From assembly GCF_025673445.1 (NCBI RefSeq), contig NZ_JAOVQN010000001.1:248001-312000 (forward strand): DNA of 64,000 bases, given 5' to 3'. The notes beneath the pieces were generated by a model. That model was not told the origin of the DNA. It ran no database searches and worked only from the letters and a program-made list of their open reading frames with translations. Below, piece by piece: positions 8,596 to 17,835 of the stretch (position 1 is the stretch's first letter; each line of letters starts with the position of its first letter). Source of the stretch: Ruegeria_B marisflavi. GTDB taxonomy: Bacteria > Pseudomonadota > Alphaproteobacteria > Rhodobacterales > Rhodobacteraceae. Made by a program: the position numbers and the translations under genes.

Positions 8596-9599
8596 CGCAG
8601 GAAATTCACCAGGGTCAGGCGCGAATTGCGCACGGTTGTCGTGTAGAGGCTTTCAAGCTGGAACTGCACCGCCTCGAGCCGGATCGCGGTTTCATAGGGG
8701 TCCGCGCCGATCAGTTCGCCGCGTGCCAGCTCCAGGCTGGTTCGGGCCATGGAATTGCCTGTCTTGGCCTGCTCGACCCGGGCCTGGGTATCGCCAACCT
8801 CGGCTTGCAGTTCGACTAGGCGTTCACGGGTTCCCAGCAGGCCGGTTCCGGTCGCCTCGAAGATCGCGCTTTGGGTTTTTGTGTTGAGCGACAGGGCCGG
8901 ATCGTTTGCCAGGGCGGCGACTGCCGCCAGCATCAAGCCCTCGCGGAACACTGGATCGTCGGCGCGGCGGGCAAGAGCCACCTGGCCGTTTGCCGATACC
9001 TGAACCGGGTTTCGGGATTGGCCCGAACCTGCATAGATCACAGTTTGGAACCCTGCCGGGTCATCGAACCAGTCCTGCGCGGCCTGAAGGATGTCGGACG
9101 GCGTGGATTGGCCTGATATGGCGGTGCGAAGCTCGCTCAGCAGGGTATCGGCAGATTGCAACGGCGACTGGTCCTCGGCAATGCCTGCAAACAGCGATCG
9201 GCCAGCGAGCGATGTGTTGAGCGCCGAGACCATGGTATCGAGTGCCGACCGGGCCTTGACTGCCGCCTGGGTATGGCTGACGGCCTGGTTCGACATCGAA
9301 ACCGACAGCAGCGAGTCGGACAGATCCGTGGCTGCGGTGTTGACGGTTTCCAGGCTGGCCTGGGTCGCGTCGGCCAGCAAGCCGGTTTCGGCGGCGGCGG
9401 TCGACAGCGCGTGCAGTCGTTTGAGCGACCGGTCCATGTCGGCGAGGTGCGAGAAGTCACCCCGCAGCCGACCTGTGACATCGGCGACCTGGCCCGAGCT
9501 CAGCTCTTGCGTAAGTGTATCGATTTGCATCCGGATGCGGGTGCCCTGGCTGCGCAGCATCAGGTTTTGCGCCAGATCTCCGATCGAATTCAATGACAT
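8592..9599 (-). CDS. flgL: Flagellar hook-filament junction protein FlgL
   Basis: 335 residues. Flagellin-like N- and C-terminal helices: N-terminal NLMLRSQGTRIRMQIDTLTQELSSG and C-terminal LESLYTTTVRNSRLTLVNFLR. The middle is a variable exposed domain. It is exported through the flagellar channel and joins the hook to the filament together with FlgK. Starts three bases after flgK ends, and overlaps flgI by four bases. Confidence 0.92.
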   Translation of the reverse strand: MSLNSIGDLAQNLMLRSQGTRIRMQIDTLTQELSSGQVADVTGRLRGDFSHLADMDRSLKRLHALSTAAAETGLLADATQASLETVNTAATDLSDSLLSVSMSNQAVSHTQAAVKARSALDTMVSALNTSLAGRSLFAGIAEDQSPLQSADTLLSELRTAISGQSTPSDILQAAQDWFDDPAGFQTVIYAGSGQSRNPVQVSANGQVALARRADDPVFREGLMLAAVAALANDPALSLNTKTQSAIFEATGTGLLGTRERLVELQAEVGDTQARVEQAKTGNSMARTSLELARGELIGADPYETAIRLEAVQFQLESLYTTTVRNSRLTLVNFLR

Positions 9600-9602
9600 G
9601 GT

Positions 9603-11054
9603 CTACAACCTCAACAAGGTGTCCATCAGTTCGGACACGGTTTCGATGACACGGGCGTTGGCGGCAAAGGCCTGTTCGATCTGCATCAGGGTTTGTAGCT
9701 CGACATCGGTATCGACCCCTTGTTGCAGTTCGATCCGGTGCATTTCGGTCTGGCTGGCGGTGGCAAAGGTCAGTCGTTCGGTCGCCCGGCTGGCGTTTTG
9801 CGATACCGAAGACAGCAGGGCGGCACCAAGATCGGCGGCGGTCATGTCAGCGGTGCCAAACACCGCGCCAGCGACGGGGCGTTGGGTCGTCAGCGCCTGA
9901 TGAAAAGCCTTTATCTGGGTGGCATCGCCGGGCGCGCCGGGGTGGGTCGCGCCCAAACCGTCGCGCAGACGCCAGGACTGGCCGCCCCGCGCCGGATCAA
10001 CGGCGGCGTTTACCTCCAGCCGTCCGGCCAGTCCGACCTCGCCGGTGGACGAAAACCGCGCCCCGTTGTCGGTGAGAAGACCCGGATCGATCGGTGCGGC
10101 GGTTGGGTCCAACCCGGGTGCCTCGAACCGCTCGATCAGGTCACGGGCGACGGAATCGAGCCCCTTTTGTGCCTCGACCGCAAGCGTGTCGCGCACCTCG
10201 AAAGCGGCGGCCAGGGTGCCGCCCGCGATTGGCGCTCCGGTGCCGGCGGTGCGGATCGGTGAGCCGTTGAACTGCAAGCCGGACAGCAGACCGTTCTCCA
10301 CCGTCATATGCGGCATCGCCTGCGGTGTCTGCGCAAACGAGAATTGCCCTGCCTTGCCATCAAGCAGGATCGCTCCGCCGTCGGTGAACAGTGCAATGCT
10401 GCCGTGGTCACGGCTGACGACGTTGACAGGCACAATGGTGTTGACCTCGTCAATCAGCCGCTGGCGCTGATCCAGAAGCGCGGAGGTATCGCCGCCAGAA
10501 AGTTTGGTGGTCTGAACCCGGCTATTGATCTCTTCGATATCCTTGAGGATCAGATTCAGCCGGTCGACCTGTTGGCCGATGCTGCGATCGGCCCCGATCC
10601 GCGCGCTGCGCAGCCCGTCCGAAGCCTGGTTCAGTGCCTGTGCCAGATCGACGGCTGCATCAACGGCCGCGTCCAGCCGCACCTGGGCGCCCGGATTGCT
10701 AGCCGCCGCGATCAGGCTGCTTTCGAACTCGGCCATCAGGTTCGGGATCGAGGTGGGATCGTCCACCCCGCCAACCAGCCTGGCCATTTCCCCATGGAAC
10801 CGGGAGACGGTTTCGGCATGACCCTGAGATGCATCGGCGCCGCGCCGGTTGGCCACCAGAACCGGATCAGAATGCCGGGTGATGCCGGCGACGCGAACGC
10901 CGGTTCCGCTGACGATGTTTCCCGTCAGTTCCAGCGTGCGGCGAGCGTATCCCGGGGTCAACGCATTGGCGATGTTGTCGGACACAAGGCCCGAAGCCCG
11001 GCTTGCGGCGGTCAGGCCGGTGAGGGCGGATTGGAGCGCTGTTGAGATGGTCAT
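9603..11054 (-). CDS. flgK: Flagellar hook-associated protein FlgK
   Basis: 483 residues. N-terminal rod-hook type helix with the SGLVSDNIANALTPGYARR motif (residues about 20-38), a central beta domain, and the C-terminal heptad region (TLMQIEQAFAANARVIETVSELMDTLL) shared by axial proteins. It forms the first hook-filament junction layer. ATG at 11054 lies 26 bases after flgE ends. Confidence 0.95.
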   Translation of the reverse strand: MTISTALQSALTGLTAASRASGLVSDNIANALTPGYARRTLELTGNIVSGTGVRVAGITRHSDPVLVANRRGADASQGHAETVSRFHGEMARLVGGVDDPTSIPNLMAEFESSLIAAASNPGAQVRLDAAVDAAVDLAQALNQASDGLRSARIGADRSIGQQVDRLNLILKDIEEINSRVQTTKLSGGDTSALLDQRQRLIDEVNTIVPVNVVSRDHGSIALFTDGGAILLDGKAGQFSFAQTPQAMPHMTVENGLLSGLQFNGSPIRTAGTGAPIAGGTLAAAFEVRDTLAVEAQKGLDSVARDLIERFEAPGLDPTAAPIDPGLLTDNGARFSSTGEVGLAGRLEVNAAVDPARGGQSWRLRDGLGATHPGAPGDATQIKAFHQALTTQRPVAGAVFGTADMTAADLGAALLSSVSQNASRATERLTFATASQTEMHRIELQQGVDTDVELQTLMQIEQAFAANARVIETVSELMDTLLRL

Positions 11055-11080
11055 GGGTGGCCTCCGGACTCAGGGCGCGC

Positions 11081-12376
11081 TCAGCGCTTGATATTGGTGG
11101 TTTCCTGCAACATCTCGTCGACCGTCTGGATCACCTTGGCGCTTGAGGAATAGGCGCGCTGGGTTTGGATCATCGCCGTCAGTTCGGTCGCGACATCGGT
11201 AGTCGATTCCTCGCGCGCAAATGAAATCAGATCGCCGGTGGGCCCGTCGCCCGCATCCCACAGGAAAAAGGTTCCACTGTCGCGCGAGGGGGCGTAGGTC
11301 TGGCTGTCCAATGCAACCAGGCCGTTGGGATTGGGCATGTCGACCAGCGGGATCTGGAATACCCGCTGGCTGACACCGGTATCGAAAAAGGCATATACAT
11401 ATCCGTTTTCGTCGATCTCGACCCGGTTCATGGTGCCGACGGCGTTGCCGTCCTTGGTGATCGAAACTGGTGCGAATGTATCCGACAGTTGCGTGATGCC
11501 ATCAGCAGTTCCGAGTTGACCGACGTTGATTTCCATCGGTCCGCCGGCCACGTTGACCACCATACTGCCGGTCGCGGGGTCATAGGCCCCTCCGGTGACT
11601 GCTGTGACCGATTGCAGGGTGCCGCCTGAGGCGCGACCATCGTCGAAAACCAGGGTAAACTCCCCGACAATGGCCCCCCCAGATGCGGTGTCGCGCAGGA
11701 TCATCGTCCATTCATTGCTGGTGCCGGTCGCGGGGACGGTCGGGATCAGTTCGATCTGCACATTTTCCGATTTTCCTAAGTTGTCGAAATATTCCACCGA
11801 CAGCGGCTGGGTGTCGCCCGGCGCTCCTGCATCTGTGGCAGTCGCGGGCAAGTTCATCCGCAACACCATCTCTGTGGTGGGCGAGCCGGACAATTGATTG
11901 ACGCTGAGCTGTACCGGTTCCAGCCCGTCCGATGTGTCACGCGGCAGGTTAGGAATGGAGCCGTCCGCATTGGCGCGCCATCCCATCAGGACCAGGCCGG
12001 ATTCTGTGACCAGATAGCCTTCGTCGTTGGTGCGGAACGAGCCGGTCGTGGCCAGCATCATCTCCTGTGTGCCCAGTGCCAGTTGCGAACTGCGCATGAC
12101 CGGCAGCATGCCGCGCCCCCGCACGGCAAGGTCGGTGGAATTGCTGGTCGAAACCAGCGAGCCGCGTTGGTCGATCAGGCGCTGGTTGGTCGTGCGCACC
12201 CCGCCCGCCGAATAGGTACCCCGGCCGCTGGCGTTCACCATCGCGTGGAAATCCGTTTCCACGCGCTTGTACCCGAAGGTGGACGAATTCGCGATATTGT
12301 CCGAAATCGTAGCCAGGCGGCTGGCATTGGCGGTCAGCGCCGCGACCCCGGCATTGAGCGAAGATGAAATGGTCAT
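11081..12376 (-). CDS. flgE: Flagellar hook protein FlgE
   Basis: 431 residues from the ATG at 12376. This start was chosen over one 42 bases upstream because AAAGG lies just before it and because axial proteins begin with M-T-I-S-S-type sequences. The N-terminus has the rod/hook motif ISDNIANSSTFGYKR, the middle holds the FlgE beta domains, and the C-terminus ends with TQRAYSSSAKVIQTVDEMLQ. It builds the hook, whose length is normally set by FliK (not in this window). A CtrA-like box lies 60 bases upstream. Confidence 0.95.
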   Translation of the reverse strand: MTISSSLNAGVAALTANASRLATISDNIANSSTFGYKRVETDFHAMVNASGRGTYSAGGVRTTNQRLIDQRGSLVSTSNSTDLAVRGRGMLPVMRSSQLALGTQEMMLATTGSFRTNDEGYLVTESGLVLMGWRANADGSIPNLPRDTSDGLEPVQLSVNQLSGSPTTEMVLRMNLPATATDAGAPGDTQPLSVEYFDNLGKSENVQIELIPTVPATGTSNEWTMILRDTASGGAIVGEFTLVFDDGRASGGTLQSVTAVTGGAYDPATGSMVVNVAGGPMEINVGQLGTADGITQLSDTFAPVSITKDGNAVGTMNRVEIDENGYVYAFFDTGVSQRVFQIPLVDMPNPNGLVALDSQTYAPSRDSGTFFLWDAGDGPTGDLISFAREESTTDVATELTAMIQTQRAYSSSAKVIQTVDEMLQETTNIKR

Positions 12377-12436
12377 GGACACGCCTTTCTGATGCATCTC
12401 GGAAAAAACCTGATGCAACAGCTAGCGCACGACCGC

Positions 12437-12451
12437 TTAACACCGTTCTAA
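12437..12451. promoter_or_regulatory. CtrA-like box upstream of flgE
   Basis: TTAA-N7-CTAA in the 90-base gap between motB and flgE, with one mismatch to TTAA-N7-TTAA. Its position 60-75 bases before flgE suits an activator site for a flgE-flgK-flgL-flgI transcript. Confidence 0.45.
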
Positions 12452-12466
12452 CGTCTAAAATGCCGT

Positions 12467-13318
12467 CTATCCCTGGGGCGAGGCGCTGCGCAGAAAGGTT
12501 ACCTCGATCCTGTCGTTGCGCGCGGCCATCGGGTTGCTGTCGGTCAGCTTGCGGTCGGCATGTCCGGTAACACGCTGAATTCGCTCCGGCTTCAACCCCT
12601 GTCCTTCAAACAGGACACGGGTGCGTTCGGCCCGCGCGGTCGACAGTTCCCAAACCGGATTTCGTGCCAGCACCACCGGGTGCGCGCGTATGTGCCCCCC
12701 AACTGCGATACCGTTCGTGACCATGTCCGAGGCGCGCACGATGAGGTTTGCAAGGTCCTTCATCAGCGTGGTCGGCCGGTCCGTGCCCTGTTCGAACAGG
12801 GGCGATTCGTCGGTCGAGAAAAGCTCCACGATCAGGCCCTCGTCGGTGACCCGGGTGACGATATGCTTGCGCAGCTGCTCGCTGACCAGGCTTTCGCCGC
12901 CGCGTCCCTGAAGGACCGCTTCGAGTGTCTTGAACTCTTCGAACGGCGCCCGGTCGCCGCCCTGCCGGTCGACCCCGGTCGACCCGCGCGAGCGTTCGGC
13001 ATCGGCGCGCCTGCGGTTCACCCCGCCGGTGCCATTTGTCACCAGCGTGTTTTCCGAGAACATGCTGTCGCCGCCGAACGATCCGTCTCCGCCGCCGGAT
13101 ACCGGGTTGACCGGTATGGTATCGGAAAAGTAATCGGCCAGGCCCTTGCGTTGTTTTTCTGTCGTTGCGTTCAGCAGCCACATCAACATGAAGAAGGCCA
13201 TCATGGCGGTCACGAAGTCGGCATAAGCCACCTTCCATGCGCCGCCGTGGTGGCCATCGCCACCACCCGATTTCTTCCTCTTGATGATGATCGGCGCCGC
13301 ATTGGAATGCGTACCCAT
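12467..13318 (-). CDS. motB: Flagellar motor protein MotB
   Basis: 283 residues from the ATG at 13318, preferred over an in-frame GTG 21 bases upstream because AAGAAGG sits eight bases before it. The single membrane helix (YADFVTAMMAFFMLMWLL, residues about 32-49) carries the proton-accepting Asp at residue 34. A linker and an OmpA/MotB peptidoglycan-binding domain follow (ELSTARAERTRVLFEGQGL and RVTGHADRKL, NDRIEVTFL). It anchors the MotA/MotB stator. It sits upstream of flgE rather than beside motA. Confidence 0.95.
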   Translation of the reverse strand: MGTHSNAAPIIIKRKKSGGGDGHHGGAWKVAYADFVTAMMAFFMLMWLLNATTEKQRKGLADYFSDTIPVNPVSGGGDGSFGGDSMFSENTLVTNGTGGVNRRRADAERSRGSTGVDRQGGDRAPFEEFKTLEAVLQGRGGESLVSEQLRKHIVTRVTDEGLIVELFSTDESPLFEQGTDRPTTLMKDLANLIVRASDMVTNGIAVGGHIRAHPVVLARNPVWELSTARAERTRVLFEGQGLKPERIQRVTGHADRKLTDSNPMAARNDRIEVTFLRSASPQG

Positions 13319-13366
13319 CTCCACCACCTTCTTATTCACCCAAGTAACGGGATACCAATGCAGGCG

Positions 13367-13381
13367 TTAAGGGATGCATAA
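13367..13381. promoter_or_regulatory. CtrA-like box upstream of motB
   Basis: TTAA-N7-ATAA, one mismatch from TTAA-N7-TTAA, 49-63 bases before the motB ATG in the gap between the tct-associated binding protein gene and motB. Confidence 0.45.
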
Positions 13382-13408
13382 CAGGTAAAACTCTAGAGAA
13401 AACGACGG

Positions 13409-14434
13409 TCAGTTCTGCTTTACGGCATCGCCCCATTCGGTGAGGAAGCGGTTCCGCTTCAACGTGTCGAGAAACACCAGCAAGCCCGGCCCCAACTGGA
13501 TCGGCCGCAGGGTCGAGCCAAGCGCCCGCACGCTTTGCGGCGGGTCCTGGAACGGGTATTCGGGCGCGGGCGGCACCGACCAGGCGGCCGCGATCAGGTG
13601 ATCGGTGAAGGCGCCCGCCAGCTCCGGTTCGGTCGAGTCCTTCAGGATCACCGCTGTGCGCATCATCATGTTGGTGTATTCCTCGGGCTCAATCACCACG
13701 ATACGGTCGGCCAGGTCGCGCCGGGCCCGGGCATAGCTGCCCAGCACGTTATAGGCCACGTCGATCTGGCCATTGGCCACCGCCTCGATCATCTCGCCCG
13801 AGCAGCAGTAGAGTTTCACCCGCAGGCTTCCCAGAACCTCCATCAGCCGCCAGAAGCTTTCGGCGGTGCGCGCGTCTTGGGTGGCAAAGAGATAGCCCAG
13901 GCCGCTGACCGCCACGTCATAGGTTCCGACCCGGTCGCGGAACTTGTCCGGGTCGCGCCGCAGCACGTCGATCAGCTCTTGTCGCGTGCGCGGCGGGGCG
14001 ATGCCGGAAAACGCGGCGCGCGAGATCACGATGGCCGCGGTTTCCTGGGAAAAGGCAAACACATGGTCGCGCCAGTTGGCCCAGTCGGGCACCATCGGTG
14101 TCCAGGCCGACCGGTGCGCGCGGGTGAACCCGTCATTGGCCAGCTTGACCTGAAGGTCCATGGCCGAGGACAACGTCATGTCGAACCGCTCACCCTCGTC
14201 CGCGATGGCCTGCATCACCTGGGCGCTGCTGGCCACGGTATAGTCGATGGCGACACCGGGCCGGGCGCGCAGAAAGCTGTCGATCAGCGGCCGCAGAATG
14301 TCGATATCGGTGGTCGACAGCACGCGCAGAACCCGGCCGTCGACCGGGCCAAACCGTTCGCGGCCCTCGATTTCAAAGGCCGAGACGGCACAGGCCCAGA
14401 GGATCAGGCAGAGGGAAAGACCAGCGTGACGCAT
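13409..14434 (-). CDS. Periplasmic substrate-binding protein associated with TctE/TctD
   Basis: 341 residues with a signal peptide (LSLCLILWACAVSA). The fold reads as a type 2 periplasmic binding protein: VLSTTDIDILRPLIDSFLRARPGV at the N-terminus resembles iron(III)/thiamine-type ABC binding proteins. No ABC permease or ATPase follows. The gene overlaps tctE by 31 bases and is the third gene of a tctD-tctE-SBP operon. Inference: it may present ligand to the TctE sensor rather than serve a transporter. Two adjacent cysteines occur near the middle (YCCSGE). Substrate unknown. Confidence 0.82.
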   Translation of the reverse strand: MRHAGLSLCLILWACAVSAFEIEGRERFGPVDGRVLRVLSTTDIDILRPLIDSFLRARPGVAIDYTVASSAQVMQAIADEGERFDMTLSSAMDLQVKLANDGFTRAHRSAWTPMVPDWANWRDHVFAFSQETAAIVISRAAFSGIAPPRTRQELIDVLRRDPDKFRDRVGTYDVAVSGLGYLFATQDARTAESFWRLMEVLGSLRVKLYCCSGEMIEAVANGQIDVAYNVLGSYARARRDLADRIVVIEPEEYTNMMMRTAVILKDSTEPELAGAFTDHLIAAAWSVPPAPEYPFQDPPQSVRALGSTLRPIQLGPGLLVFLDTLKRNRFLTEWGDAVKQN

Positions 14435-15786
14435 GCTCCGGCTCCGTCTTGAGTGTTTCTTATCTCCAACCGCCCGCCATGAGCCTCGGCCACTTCGCGG
14501 GCGATGGTCAGGCCCAGACCCGAGCCAATGGTGCCCTCGGCATTGCGCCCACGCACGAACCGTTCGGTCAACTGGTCAAGCTGGTCGGTCGGGAAGCCGC
14601 CGGCCTGATCGCAGATGGTGACCGTCTGCATCCCGCCTTCGGTGTTCAGCGCGACCCGGACCAGGCTTTCGTCGGGGGCGTATTTGATCGCGTTGTCCAG
14701 CAGATTACGCCCGGCATTCTGCACCAGGATCGGATCGCCCAGGATCGGATGCGGCGCGGTCGCCTCCAGCTCCAGCGTGATGTCCTTGAGATCGGCCACC
14801 GGGCGCAGGCGATCGACAAGTTCATGCATCAGTTCGGTCAGGTCGACGGGGCTGCGCTCCAGGCTGTCGACCCGGAAACTGACCATGGCATGGTCCAGCA
14901 ATTGTCCGGCGGCGCGCGAGCTTTCGTCGATGGCGCGGATCATCTCGCGCAGGGCGGCGCGGTTTTCCGGCCGCTCGATCCGGTGCAGCGTGTTCTCGGC
15001 CTGGGTCCGCACCGTGGCCAGCGGCGTGCGCACGCGATGCGCGGCCTCGGCGATAAAATCCTCGGACCGGGACAGCGACAGGCGCAGCCGCTCGATGAAA
15101 CTGTTGAGAGACGAGACAAGCGGCGCCATTTCCGAGGGCACCGGGCGGGTCACCGAGCGCAGGTCCTTGGGCCCGCGACGCGCCACCATTCCGGCAAGAT
15201 CGCGCAGCGGCCGGATCGAGGATTGCGCGGCCCAGACCGCCAGCAGAACCGCAACCGCAAAGAATCCCGCCCCCAGCATTAGCGCGGTCCGCGACAAGGC
15301 GTCCAGCCGTTCGACCTGACCGGTGCGGGTTTGCGCGACCGAGATCGCCAGATGGGTCGGCACGCCATTCTGCGACAGCCGCCGCACCGCTGTTGCCACG
15401 CGCACGCTTTCCCCCTTGAAATCCAGTGTCTGGAACAGCGGGTCATCATCGCCTGGCAGCGGCTCGGGCAGCGGCAGATCCGGATAGCCGGTCAGGGTCT
15501 CTTGCCCCAGCACCACCCGATAGAACACCCGGTCGTCGCTGACATTGCTCAGCATCGACAGCGCGGCATAGGGCAAATCCACCGTCACCTCGCCCGACCG
15601 GATAGAGACGGCGTCCATGATCGAGGTGGCCGAGGCCAGCAGGATACGGTCATGGGTCTCTTCGGCCAGGTCGCGGGTAAAGGTCTGGACGATGACAAAG
15701 AGCAGCGCCGCAAGGATTGCCGCACTGCCGACCAGTTGCAGGGTCAGCCGCCGCCGGATCGAGCCGCTGAGGCGGACGCCGCTCAT
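14404..15786 (-). CDS. tctE: Sensor histidine kinase, TctE type
   Basis: 460 residues. Two membrane helices (about 18-36 and 166-188) flank a periplasmic sensor region of about 130 residues. A HAMP-like linker follows, then the dimerisation helix with the phosphorylated His250 (AAHRVRTPL), the N box (NAGRNLLDNAIKYAP) and the G boxes (GGFPTDQL, GSGLGLTIAREV). It phosphorylates TctD in response to an external tricarboxylate or related acid. The stop overlaps the following binding-protein gene by 31 bases and the start overlaps tctD by four. The kinase faces the divergent tctCBA operon it probably controls. Confidence 0.9.
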   Translation of the reverse strand: MSGVRLSGSIRRRLTLQLVGSAAILAALLFVIVQTFTRDLAEETHDRILLASATSIMDAVSIRSGEVTVDLPYAALSMLSNVSDDRVFYRVVLGQETLTGYPDLPLPEPLPGDDDPLFQTLDFKGESVRVATAVRRLSQNGVPTHLAISVAQTRTGQVERLDALSRTALMLGAGFFAVAVLLAVWAAQSSIRPLRDLAGMVARRGPKDLRSVTRPVPSEMAPLVSSLNSFIERLRLSLSRSEDFIAEAAHRVRTPLATVRTQAENTLHRIERPENRAALREMIRAIDESSRAAGQLLDHAMVSFRVDSLERSPVDLTELMHELVDRLRPVADLKDITLELEATAPHPILGDPILVQNAGRNLLDNAIKYAPDESLVRVALNTEGGMQTVTICDQAGGFPTDQLDQLTERFVRGRNAEGTIGSGLGLTIAREVAEAHGGRLEIRNTQDGAGACVTLVFPSA

Positions 15787-16448
15787 GCCAGCCGCATCCG
15801 GTAGCCCAGGCCGCGCTCGGTGACGATCTCGACCCCGGAACCCGCGATTTTTTTTCGCAACCGGCCGACATAGACCTCGATGGCGTTTTCCGAGACATCT
15901 TCGTCATAGGAAAACAACCGGTCCACCAGCCGGGCCTTGGACAGGATCTGATCGGGAGCAGCGAGGAATGTTTCGAGCAGGCGCAGTTCCTTGTTGCGGA
16001 GCGCGACAGGTTGGCCGGCCACTTCGAGCGTTCCAGCCAAAGGGTCGAAAGTGAGCGCGCCGATTCGTTTCTGATTCGACGAGCGGCCGCCGCGACGGCG
16101 CAGAACGGCCCGGCAGCGGGCTTCGAGCTCGGAAAAATCGAAGGGTTTTGTCAGATAGTCGTCGGCACCCAGATCCAGCACACCAACTCGGTCCGATACT
16201 TCGGACCGCGCGGTCAGCACGATCACAGGCGTTTCGTTCTGACCGTCGCGATGCGCCTTGAGGAAGCTGCGACCGTCGCCGTCCGGCAGCATAATATCCA
16301 GCAAAATCAGATCGTAATCTGTTGTGATCACAAATGATTCGGCGGTGTCGATATCGGCGGCATGATCGGCGACATGCCCATCCAGGCGCAACCGGTCAAG
16401 GATGGCCGCCGCCAGGCTCTGATTGTCTTCGACCAGCAGGAATCGCAT
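15783..16448 (-). CDS. tctD: Response regulator, TctD type (OmpR family)
   Basis: 221 residues. A receiver domain (residues 1-115) with the acidic pair E7/D8, phospho-acceptor Asp51 (LILLDIMLPDGDG) and Lys of the DDYLTKPFD motif. The C-terminal OmpR-type winged helix contains LRNKELRLLETFL and NAIEVYVGRLRKKI. It is divergent from tctC across 107 bases, where its binding site is expected. First gene of the tctD-tctE-SBP operon. Confidence 0.92.
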   Translation of the reverse strand: MRFLLVEDNQSLAAAILDRLRLDGHVADHAADIDTAESFVITTDYDLILLDIMLPDGDGRSFLKAHRDGQNETPVIVLTARSEVSDRVGVLDLGADDYLTKPFDFSELEARCRAVLRRRGGRSSNQKRIGALTFDPLAGTLEVAGQPVALRNKELRLLETFLAAPDQILSKARLVDRLFSYDEDVSENAIEVYVGRLRKKIAGSGVEIVTERGLGYRMRLA

Positions 16449-16555
16449 CCGTCCCCCTCCTTTCCGACCTTGCCGGCGACAGGTTGGTGTCAGCTTGGCA
16501 TGGCTTTCCTTTCACATGGGCGACCGAAATTCGCTTTGTCAAACGGGAGGACAAG

Positions 16556-17536
16556 ATGACGAAACTGAACCTGACCCGCCGGGTCATGATGGCCGCCGCA
16601 TCCGCGGCATTTGCCTTTTCCACGTCGGCTTTGGCCGAACCTGTGGTCGACAGCATCCATTTCCTCGTTCCGGGCGGCGCTGGCGGCGGCTGGGACGGCA
16701 CCGCGCGCGGCACCGGCGAGGCGCTGACCGCAGCGGGTCTGGTAGGTACCGCCAGCTATGAAAACATGTCCGGCGGCGGCGGCGGCAAGGCAATCGGCTA
16801 CCTGATCGAAAATGCCGCCTCGAACCACGGCACGCTGATGGTCAATTCGACCCCGATCATCATCCGCTCGCTGACCGGCGTGTTCCCGCAGAACTTCCGT
16901 GACCTGACGCTGGTCGCCGGAACCATCGGCGACTATGCCGCCATCGTGGTGGGCAAGGACAGCCCGGTGAATTCGATGAGCGACCTGCTCGCCGCCTATG
17001 ACGCCAACCCGAGCGGCACCGCCATCGGTGGCGGTTCGGTGCCCGGTGGCATGGACCACCTGGTGGCGGCAATGGTGATGGAGGCCGCGGGTAAGGACGC
17101 GCTGGCGGTGAAATACATCCCCTATGACGCAGGCGGCAAGGCGATGGCGGCACTGCTCTCGGGCGAGATCGCGGCGCTCAGCACCGGTTTCTCCGAAGCG
17201 ATCGACCTGGCCAATGCCGGCGAAGTCAAGATCATCGGCGTCACCTCGGATGACCGGGTCGCCGCCTATCCCGACGCGCCGACGATGAAGGAGCAGGGGA
17301 TCGACACGACCTTTGTGAACTGGCGCGGTTTCTTTGGCGCCCCCGGCCTGCCGGAAGACCGGCTTTCCGCCTATCAGGCCGTGATTGCAAAGATGTATGA
17401 CACACCGGAATGGGAAGCCGTGCGCGCCCGCAATGGTTGGGTCAACATCCACAACAGCGGCGACGATTTCCGCGCCTTCCTGGAAAAGCAGGAACAGCAG
17501 ATCGGCGACCTGATGCGCAAGCTGGGTTTCCTGTAA
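16556..17536 (+). CDS. tctC: Tripartite tricarboxylate transporter substrate-binding protein TctC
   Basis: 326 residues from the ATG at 16556, which has GGGAGGAC upstream; an in-frame extension back to 16334 overlaps tctD and is rejected. A signal peptide (to ...STSALAEP) precedes a Bug-family binding protein with FLVPGGAGGGWDGTARG near residue 36 and NWRGFFGAPGLP near residue 245. It binds a carboxylated substrate in the periplasm and delivers it to TctA/TctB. It is separated from tctB by a 299-base gap that holds a long inverted repeat. Confidence 0.94.
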   Translation: MTKLNLTRRVMMAAASAAFAFSTSALAEPVVDSIHFLVPGGAGGGWDGTARGTGEALTAAGLVGTASYENMSGGGGGKAIGYLIENAASNHGTLMVNSTPIIIRSLTGVFPQNFRDLTLVAGTIGDYAAIVVGKDSPVNSMSDLLAAYDANPSGTAIGGGSVPGGMDHLVAAMVMEAAGKDALAVKYIPYDAGGKAMAALLSGEIAALSTGFSEAIDLANAGEVKIIGVTSDDRVAAYPDAPTMKEQGIDTTFVNWRGFFGAPGLPEDRLSAYQAVIAKMYDTPEWEAVRARNGWVNIHNSGDDFRAFLEKQEQQIGDLMRKLGFL

Positions 17537-17593
17537 CCCAAAGGTGCGGCTGCGCCGCGCTTGTTCGTGATGTGCGAGAGTTCCACCCTCGCG

Positions 17594-17766
17594 CTCCCGG
17601 GATATTTGAAGCAAGAGGAAGGGGAGAGCGCCCGGCCCTCCCCTCCGCCGAAGAAGCATAACCTTCCCCTTGCACGGTCATCGGCTTCCCAGCCTGTACC
17701 GTGAACCAAGCCTGCGGGATCAAGGTTAACATTGTCTTTCCTCTTGCAGAAAATATCCCGGGGGAG
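17594..17766. repeat. Inverted pair of a short repeat in the tctC-tctB gap
   Basis: CTCCCGGGATATTT..GCAAGAGGAA at 17594-17622 and its near complement at 17736-17766, with 113 bases between. The same unit (CCGG-A-KTATTT-N-C-A/C-AGA) occurs as another inverted pair at 49854-49916. The gap also has a GCGGC-TGC-GCCGC hairpin at 17545-17557 just after tctC and a GGGGGC-AGC-GCCCCC hairpin at 17785-17799. A folded RNA here could limit read-through or stabilise tctC mRNA, giving more binding protein than permease. No gene is seen in this 299-base gap. Confidence 0.6.
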
Positions 17767-17835
17767 TCGCCCGGCACGGGCGGCGGGGGCAGCGCCCCCA
17801 TAACCGCCTCAACCCAACACACCCCGGAGGATCTT

